29,838 bases of DNA, taken from the NCBI GenBank assembly GCA_905210435.1, contig CAJLWO010000031.1, forward strand, positions 1-29,838, in the 5' to 3' direction. This document shows, in pieces, positions 24,968 to 29,838 of this stretch. The stretch comes from an uncultured Bacteroidales bacterium. GTDB lineage: Bacteria; Bacteroidota; Bacteroidia; Bacteroidales; Muribaculaceae. The notes beneath the pieces were generated by a model. That model did not search any database and was not told the DNA's origin. It saw only the letters and a program-made list of their open reading frames with translations. A program made the translations under genes and the position numbers. Numbering within the stretch: position 1 is the stretch's first letter; each line of letters starts with the position of its first letter.

Positions 24968-26071
24968 ATGCAACGTATCACATTTCTCGACTATACACGC
25001 GCCATAGCATGCTTCCTTGTCATGCTCGTGCACGCCTGTGAATGCTATTATATATTCAGTGACACCGAAACCATGCTTGCCGACGAGAGTTCGCGCCTGT
25101 GGGTATCGATTTACGACGGATTCTCACGCATGTCGGTGCCCCTGTTCATGATTGTATCGGCATTCCTGCTCGTCCCGATTAAGGAAGGCGAAAGTGCATT
25201 CACCTTCTACCGCAAGCGCTTCATACGCATCCTGCCACCCTTCTTCCTGTTCATGATTCTGTATGCGGTGCTACCCGTGGCATGGGGACAGATTGACACC
25301 ACCACCGCTCTCGAGCAGCTGGTCTACATTCCGTTCAATTTCCCGATGACGGCGGGGCATCTGTGGTTCATCTTCCCGCTTATAGGGCTGTACCTCTTCA
25401 TTCCGGTCATTTCACCGTGGCTCAGGAAGGTGGGACGTCGCGAGGAGAAATTCTTCATCATACTGTTCCTCATCTCCACCTGCATGCCCTACCTCAATTT
25501 CTTCGTCGGCGAAGTATGGGGGCAGTGCCTGTGGAACAGCTACCACACCCTGTGGTACTTCTCCGGTTATCTTGGCTACCTCGTGCTGGCGCACTATATC
25601 CACCGTCATCTCACGTGGAGCACACGCCGCCGCATCGTTATCGGAAGCATAGCCATGACAATCGGAGCCGTAATCACAATCCTCTCATTCTATATACAGA
25701 CACCCGCCGGAACCGTAGTCTATACCCCGACAGCCGAATTAGGCTGGTCGTTCTGCACCATCAACTGCGTGCTTCTCACCTTCGGGGCATTTCTTCTGCT
25801 GAGCTGCATCAAGCGTCCGGTACGCATCATCACCGAAATATCCAAACTCTCCTACGGCATGTACCTGATGCATATATTCTGGCTCACGCTCTGGGCATCA
25901 TTCATTCCCAAGCACATGGCTCTCCCGGTTGCCGTCGAAATCCCCCTGATAGCGATAGCCACCTACTTCTCGAGCATGCTCGCCACCAAACTCCTCTCCC
26001 TCCTCCCCGGCAGCTACTACACCGTAGGCGTAAAACCGACCCCCGCACCCAAAACCCGCGCCCTGACATAG
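24968..26071 (+). CDS. acyltransferase-3 family membrane protein
   Basis: An integral membrane acyltransferase of 367 aa (OafA/NodX-type), with about ten membrane helices across its length. The conserved His22 lies in the first helix (LVMLVHACECYY), followed by SRMSVPLFMIVSAFLL (helix 2) and the basic motif FYRKRFIRILPPFF. Members transfer acetyl or succinyl groups to carbohydrates or lipids at the membrane. The gene is the last of the GH43 unit with a 25-nt gap, so it is probably cotranscribed, although its link to glycan breakdown is unclear; it might modify a surface glycan instead. The tail is Pro-rich. The BIME-like inverted hairpins at 26136-26220 follow. Confidence 0.9.
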   Translation: MQRITFLDYTRAIACFLVMLVHACECYYIFSDTETMLADESSRLWVSIYDGFSRMSVPLFMIVSAFLLVPIKEGESAFTFYRKRFIRILPPFFLFMILYAVLPVAWGQIDTTTALEQLVYIPFNFPMTAGHLWFIFPLIGLYLFIPVISPWLRKVGRREEKFFIILFLISTCMPYLNFFVGEVWGQCLWNSYHTLWYFSGYLGYLVLAHYIHRHLTWSTRRRIVIGSIAMTIGAVITILSFYIQTPAGTVVYTPTAELGWSFCTINCVLLTFGAFLLLSCIKRPVRIITEISKLSYGMYLMHIFWLTLWASFIPKHMALPVAVEIPLIAIATYFSSMLATKLLSLLPGSYYTVGVKPTPAPKTRALT

Positions 26072-26093
26072 CGGCAAAAATCGCAGCAAAATT

Positions 26094-26104
26094 GTAGAGA
26101 CGCG
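26094..26104 (+). repeat. truncated GTAG-headed repeat arm
   Basis: ATTGTAGAGACGCG (26091-26104) resembles the left arm of the element at 29744 (ATTGTAGGGACGCA), but the matching right arm is absent. It lies 20 nt after the acyltransferase stop and just before a larger hairpin pair, as if it were a degraded copy. Confidence 0.35.
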
Positions 26105-26135
26105 TATTTACTTAAGCTGAGCTGATAGGTGAGCT

Positions 26136-26220
26136 GATAGGGGCGGGGGCATCTCGCCCCCGTGGTATTATTCTTTCACACTGAAAGTTACCACGGGGGC
26201 GAGACGCCCCCGCCCCTATC
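26136..26220. repeat. paired inverted GC-rich hairpins (BIME-like), possible bidirectional terminator
   Basis: Arms 26136-26167 and 26189-26220 are 32 nt each and complementary at 31 positions, the exception being a G-T wobble. Each arm is itself a hairpin (CGGGGGC/GCCCCCG around a 5-nt loop), and the spacer holds a further CTTTCA/TGAAAG stem (26173-26187). The element sits between the convergent acyltransferase and antiporter genes and is symmetric, so it could serve both strands. Confidence 0.85.
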
Positions 26221-26251
26221 TATGCACTTTAATTTGGGTATACCTATACCT

Positions 26252-28444
26252 TTACAGCTTGAGGTCGGTTTTGTTTTTGCGGGAACGGCGGCTACGGAGG
26301 TGCAGGTGCAGCGACAGGCGGTTGATGACGGCACGCAGACGCAGGAGCCAGGGTGACGGTGCCGACGAAATGTCGCTCGCCAGCGGGTCGGAGAATGATT
26401 CGACGGGTGTTTCGTCGCCGAATTGCTCGGGATAGATGACGATGATATTGTTGCGGGCGAAATTTTTCTGCATGAAACCGGGCATCTCGGCCATATCGGA
26501 TGAAAACGATACCGAGGCCGGACGAGCACCTATCACAACAAAGAGGTCATCGTCAAGCACATGCGTCGACAGCAGCAGGAAGTCGTCGCGGTCGTCGACC
26601 TGGCGGTACTCGCTGCGTATGGTGAAACGGTCGCGCCGCAGCACGCCCGCAATCACGCGGCGGCTGTCGTTGTTGCAGCAGAATATGATGCGACATCCGA
26701 GCTCGCGGGCAAGATTGCCCAATGTATGCAGCCAGCGCGTAAACCCTGTCTCGAATTCAGCTTTCGGCGGTACGTACACCACTATTCGCGTGACGGTGTT
26801 GGGCGGTATGTAGCATCGTGATATGACCACCATCTTGTTGGTCAGTTTGAGCAGCTGTTCGGTCTTTCCTCCGAGGAAAGTGTCAATCACCGTCGACTTG
26901 CGGTGCATACCGATGAACACTTCGTTGATGTCACGTTCCTCGATGGTGTTGACCACGCCGGTGACGGTATTGAGGTCATAGCGTTCGATGGTCACAAGTT
27001 CGCTCCCGGCAGCTGCCGCGGCTTTGACCGAAAGGTCAAGCACACTCCGGGCCAACGCCTTGGCCGAAGGAGTGTTGTCGTTGCGCACATTGATGGCAAA
27101 CAGGGTGTCGAGGGCACTCCTTTTCACCGGACGCGACAGCAGCGCAAGTTCCACGAGACCGCCGGCGGTAAGCGGATTGGACACGGCGATAAGCGTGTGC
27201 GACGAGTGGCGCTTCGCTTCCTTCTGCGGGGCCACCTCGCTTTCGACCATCTGCAGCTTGACGCGGGCAGCCGCACGCGTAGTCACTATCGGCGCAATGG
27301 CGCAGGTGACGAGTATGACGAGCACCGTGCCGTTGAGTATTGTCTCGTCCATCATGCGCGAACCGTCGGGGAGCACCATGTTGTACCCTATCGTCACGAC
27401 AGCCAGCGCCACGGCTGTATGTGCCGTGGTAAGTCCGAACATTATACCGCGCTCGGCTCCGTTCATCCTGTATATCTTCTGCGCGCCCCAGGCCGCAAGC
27501 CATTTGCTGGCAAGCGCTATCGCGAGCATCACGGCCGTCACCCACAATGTCTCGGCATTGCCTATGACGCGCACGTTGATCATCATGCCCACCCCTATCA
27601 GGAAGTATGGTATGAAAAGTGCGTTGCCCACAAACTCGATGCGGCTCATCAGCGTGGACGAGGTAGGTATGTAACGGTTGAGCACCAGTCCTGCGAAGAA
27701 TGCGCCGAGCACCGACTCGAGTCCGATCAGTTTGGCCACAAGAGCCGACAGAAATACCATCGCGAGCACAAACACATATTGCGTGACATTGTCGGAGTAT
27801 GTCTTGAAGAAATATCGCGTGAGCCGCGGATACAGATACAGCACCGCCGCACAATACAGTACAAGTTTACACAGCAGCCAGGCTATCGACGCGCTCTCAA
27901 AGCGGCCCACCTGATGTATATTGACCGCGGCGCCGAGCACTAGCAACGCGCCTATCACAGCGATAATGGTACCGACAATCGAAATCAGCACGGCAGGCGA
28001 CTTCGTGATGCCGAAACGTGCCGTGACAGGGTATGCTATCAGCGTGTGCGACGCATACATCGACGCCAGCAGTATCGATGTAAGCCAATCAATCTTAAGC
28101 AGATACACGCTCGCCACGGCACCCATGACCATAGGTATGACAAACGTGAGCGCGCCGAACAGCAGCCCACGCTTCAGATTGAGTTTCAGGTGATACATGT
28201 CTATCTCTATGCCGGCCAGGAACATAAGGTAGAGCAGACCCACCTCTCCGAAAATCTCGAAACTCGAGTCGTCGGCGAGGATATTGAATCCGAAAGGCCC
28301 GACGACCACTCCCGCCACTATCATGCCGATGATATGCGGTATCTTGAGTTTGTTGAGAAGCACAGGCGCCATCAATATTATCACCAGTACGATAAGAAAT
28401 ATCGCTACCGGATTGCTGACAAGCGCTGTAGAGAGAAGCATCAT
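26252..28444 (-). CDS. CPA2-type cation:proton antiporter with universal-stress-like C-terminal region
   Basis: A 730-aa inner-membrane monovalent cation/H+ antiporter of the CPA2 (Kef/NapA-like) group. About twelve membrane helices fill residues 10-395, with the family pattern ESVLGAFFAGLVLNR in the middle and IPHIIGMIVAGVVVGPFG near the start. The cytoplasmic tail (about 410-690) looks like two universal-stress-protein folds in tandem: one begins SHTLIAVSNP and contains EVFIGMHRKST, the second begins TRIVVYVPPKAEF. It has no RCK/TrkA-N domain, so regulation would pass through the USP-like part. The ATG at 28444 gives a proper first helix. It lies downstream of asd on the same strand but is separated by a hairpin at 28550-28574. 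Confidence 0.9.
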   Translation of the reverse strand: MMLLSTALVSNPVAIFLIVLVIILMAPVLLNKLKIPHIIGMIVAGVVVGPFGFNILADDSSFEIFGEVGLLYLMFLAGIEIDMYHLKLNLKRGLLFGALTFVIPMVMGAVASVYLLKIDWLTSILLASMYASHTLIAYPVTARFGITKSPAVLISIVGTIIAVIGALLVLGAAVNIHQVGRFESASIAWLLCKLVLYCAAVLYLYPRLTRYFFKTYSDNVTQYVFVLAMVFLSALVAKLIGLESVLGAFFAGLVLNRYIPTSSTLMSRIEFVGNALFIPYFLIGVGMMINVRVIGNAETLWVTAVMLAIALASKWLAAWGAQKIYRMNGAERGIMFGLTTAHTAVALAVVTIGYNMVLPDGSRMMDETILNGTVLVILVTCAIAPIVTTRAAARVKLQMVESEVAPQKEAKRHSSHTLIAVSNPLTAGGLVELALLSRPVKRSALDTLFAINVRNDNTPSAKALARSVLDLSVKAAAAAGSELVTIERYDLNTVTGVVNTIEERDINEVFIGMHRKSTVIDTFLGGKTEQLLKLTNKMVVISRCYIPPNTVTRIVVYVPPKAEFETGFTRWLHTLGNLARELGCRIIFCCNNDSRRVIAGVLRRDRFTIRSEYRQVDDRDDFLLLSTHVLDDDLFVVIGARPASVSFSSDMAEMPGFMQKNFARNNIIVIYPEQFGDETPVESFSDPLASDISSAPSPWLLRLRAVINRLSLHLHLRSRRSRKNKTDLKL

Positions 28445-28547
28445 GGTCGGTTCAAGATATTGATATTGTAATCGTTTGTTTTTTTAAGTTTTATGTACGG
28501 TTAAGCCGCAAGGCGATATGCCCGGGAGTGTTGCAGACCCCCAAAAG

Positions 28548-28574
28548 GTACGGACGCACGGTCTGTGCGTCCGT
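28548..28574 (-). terminator. REP-like hairpin acting as probable asd terminator
   Basis: ACGGACGCAC (28550-28559) pairs perfectly with GTGCGTCCGT (28565-28574) around GGTCT. On the minus strand a short T-run (TACCTTTTGG) follows, so it could terminate asd, whose stop is 20 nt upstream in that direction. The 17-nt core GGACGCACGGTCTGTGC recurs at 29751-29767, showing that this is a dispersed element and not a unique terminator. Confidence 0.6.
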
Positions 28575-28593
28575 GAAGCAGATGTTGATTATA

Positions 28594-29613
28594 TTACTTT
28601 TTGAAGGCACCTTTGCGGAGCATGTACTGCGCGATCTGCACGGCATTGAGCGCGGCGCCCTTCTTTATCTGGTCGCCTACCACCCAGAATGACAGACCGT
28701 TGGGGTTTGTCAGATCCTGACGTATGCGGCCTACGTAGACGGGGTCTTTGCCGGCAATGTCGAGCGGCATCGGATATTTGTTTTCCTTCGGAGCGTCGAC
28801 CACCACGACACCTTCGGCGTTGGCAAATGCCTCGCGGGCCTGCTCCACGCTCACGGGGCTTTCGGTCTCGACCCAGATAGCCTCGGAGTGTGCGCGCATC
28901 ACTGGCACTCGCACGCACATGGCGCTGACATCGAGAGCGGGAGCGTGCATGATTTTCTTCGTCTCGTTATACATCTTCATCTCCTCCTTGGTGTAGCCGT
29001 TGTCCTGGAACACGTCGATGTGGGGGATGACATTGTAGGCGAGCTGATGGGCGAATTTCTTTACGGTAGGTTCTTCGCCGGCACCGAGCTGACGGTACTG
29101 CTCCACGAGTTCGTCCATCGCTGCCGCTCCCGCGCCGCTGGCAGCCTGGTAGGTAGCCACATGCACGCGTTTGATCGGAGTGAGGTCATTGATGGCCTTG
29201 AGGGCGACCACCATCTGTATGGTGGTGCAGTTGGGGTTAGCGATGATATTGCGGGGAGTATCGAACGCATCGTCGCCGTTGACTTCGGGTACGACCAAAG
29301 GCACGTCGCTGTCCATGCGGAACGCGCTCGAGTTGTCAATCATCAGTGCGCCGTGGGCGGTGATGACTGGTGCGTATTGCTTTGATACTCCGGCACCTGC
29401 CGAGGTGAAGGCAATGTCTATATCCTTGAAATCGTCGGGATTTTCACGAAGTTCCCTGACGATATATTCTTTTCCTTTAAAAGTATAACTGCGGCCGGCC
29501 GAGCGGGCTGAGCCAAACAATACGAGATTGTCGATGGGAAAGTTCTGCTCATCGAGCACACGGAGAAATTCCTGACCGACGGCGCCGCTTGCGCCTACTA
29601 TTGCTACATTCAT
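28594..29613 (-). CDS. asd: aspartate-semialdehyde dehydrogenase
   Basis: Reduces aspartyl phosphate to aspartate semialdehyde with NADPH, the branch point to lysine/diaminopimelate, threonine and methionine. The 339-aa cytoplasmic enzyme shows the N-terminal GASGAVG nucleotide-binding motif (residues 7-13), SAGAGVSKQYAP (71-82), the nucleophile Cys129 in NPNCTTIQ and His242 in RVPVMRAHSEA. These features put it in the common bacterial (Gram-positive-like) Asd group. Its ATG at 29613 is about 30 nt from a predicted start site. dapA, which uses its product, is at 17461-18345 and is transcribed separately. Confidence 0.96.
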   Translation of the reverse strand: MNVAIVGASGAVGQEFLRVLDEQNFPIDNLVLFGSARSAGRSYTFKGKEYIVRELRENPDDFKDIDIAFTSAGAGVSKQYAPVITAHGALMIDNSSAFRMDSDVPLVVPEVNGDDAFDTPRNIIANPNCTTIQMVVALKAINDLTPIKRVHVATYQAASGAGAAAMDELVEQYRQLGAGEEPTVKKFAHQLAYNVIPHIDVFQDNGYTKEEMKMYNETKKIMHAPALDVSAMCVRVPVMRAHSEAIWVETESPVSVEQAREAFANAEGVVVVDAPKENKYPMPLDIAGKDPVYVGRIRQDLTNPNGLSFWVVGDQIKKGAALNAVQIAQYMLRKGAFKK

Positions 29614-29650
29614 TTTAAGTAATAACTAATAATACATTAAATTTTAGCCA

Positions 29651-29681
29651 CAAAAATACTCATTTCATAACTATTTTCAAA
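29651..29681 (-). promoter_or_regulatory. Bacteroidota-type promoter of asd
   Basis: On the minus strand TTTG (29681-29678), a 19-nt spacer and TATTTTTG (29658-29651) fit the TTTG/TAnnTTTG consensus exactly. The leader would be about 30 nt. Confidence 0.75.
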
Positions 29682-29746
29682 ATTTTCGCACCCAGAACCT
29701 TTCATTCTGCCATTTTCATGACCACCCGAGAGTCGTCACATCCATT

Positions 29747-29800
29747 GTAGGGACGCACGGTCTGTGCAATGCGGTTCAAATAACGGAGGGCTGAAAGCCC
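29747..29800 (+). repeat. two REP-like elements in tandem upstream of asd
   Basis: GTAG (29747-29750) is followed by GGACGCACGGTCTGTGC (29751-29767), identical to the core at 28552-28568, but its right arm is cut off (GTGCAAT instead of GTGCGTCC). Eighteen bases later GGAG (29785-29788) opens a short hairpin, GGGCT (29788-29792) with AGCCC (29796-29800). No gene is seen from 29682 to the end of the window. Confidence 0.55.
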
Positions 29801-29838
29801 GTTGGTGTCACTATCCCCGTCCGACGCGTAGCGGAGGG

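Noticed and set aside
26903..27943. 346-aa open frame opposite the antiporter
   Set aside because: It is very His/Arg/Glu-rich, lies inside the membrane-domain coding region of a clear gene, and has no motif.

Overview
The window looks like a chromosomal segment from a Bacteroidota member, most likely order Bacteroidales and perhaps a Muribaculaceae-type gut organism. The evidence is: (1) several intergenic regions carry the Bacteroidota promoter pattern TTTG-N19-21-TAnnTTTG; (2) Shine-Dalgarno sequences are largely absent; (3) the outer-membrane assembly gene is the lipoprotein variant TamL, paired with TamB; (4) a secreted protein ends in what looks like a type IX secretion sorting tail; (5) DNA gyrase B is the short form. 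Genes are GC-rich and most intergenic regions AT-rich. The family-level placement is inference. I saw no rRNA, tRNA, CRISPR array, transposase or prophage gene.

Layout. 1-310: a small AT-rich orphan gene with its own terminator. 463-7600 (minus): tamB-tamL, the inner- and outer-membrane halves of an envelope transport module. 7757-12535 (minus): a sugar cluster, UDP-glucose dehydrogenase, two GT4 glycosyltransferases and a UDP-glucuronate 4-epimerase. The two sugar-nucleotide enzymes together supply UDP-GlcA and UDP-GalA, which the transferases could build into an acidic surface glycan. 12632-17087 (minus): rnr (RNase R) and gyrB. 17461-18345 (minus): dapA, divergent from two cytosolic thioredoxin genes at 18477-19170, one CGPC and one CPHC. 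19490-21148 (minus): an AspT/YidE-type transporter, divergent from a three-gene plus-strand unit at 21501-26071 (secreted GH43 glycosidase, secreted FG-GAP/VCBS protein, membrane acyltransferase). 26252-28444 (minus): a CPA2 antiporter with a universal-stress-like tail. 28594-29613 (minus): asd, which with dapA supplies the first steps of lysine/diaminopimelate synthesis.

The protein-coding content is mostly core metabolism, envelope biogenesis and glycan handling. I found no convincing new defence or mobile system. The less ordinary signals are in the non-coding DNA: two 9-nt-period arrays of tiny palindromes just downstream of gyrB and of the transporter, a set of short hairpins headed by GTAG or GGAG that resemble REP elements, and an 85-nt pair of inverted hairpins at 26136-26220 resembling a BIME.
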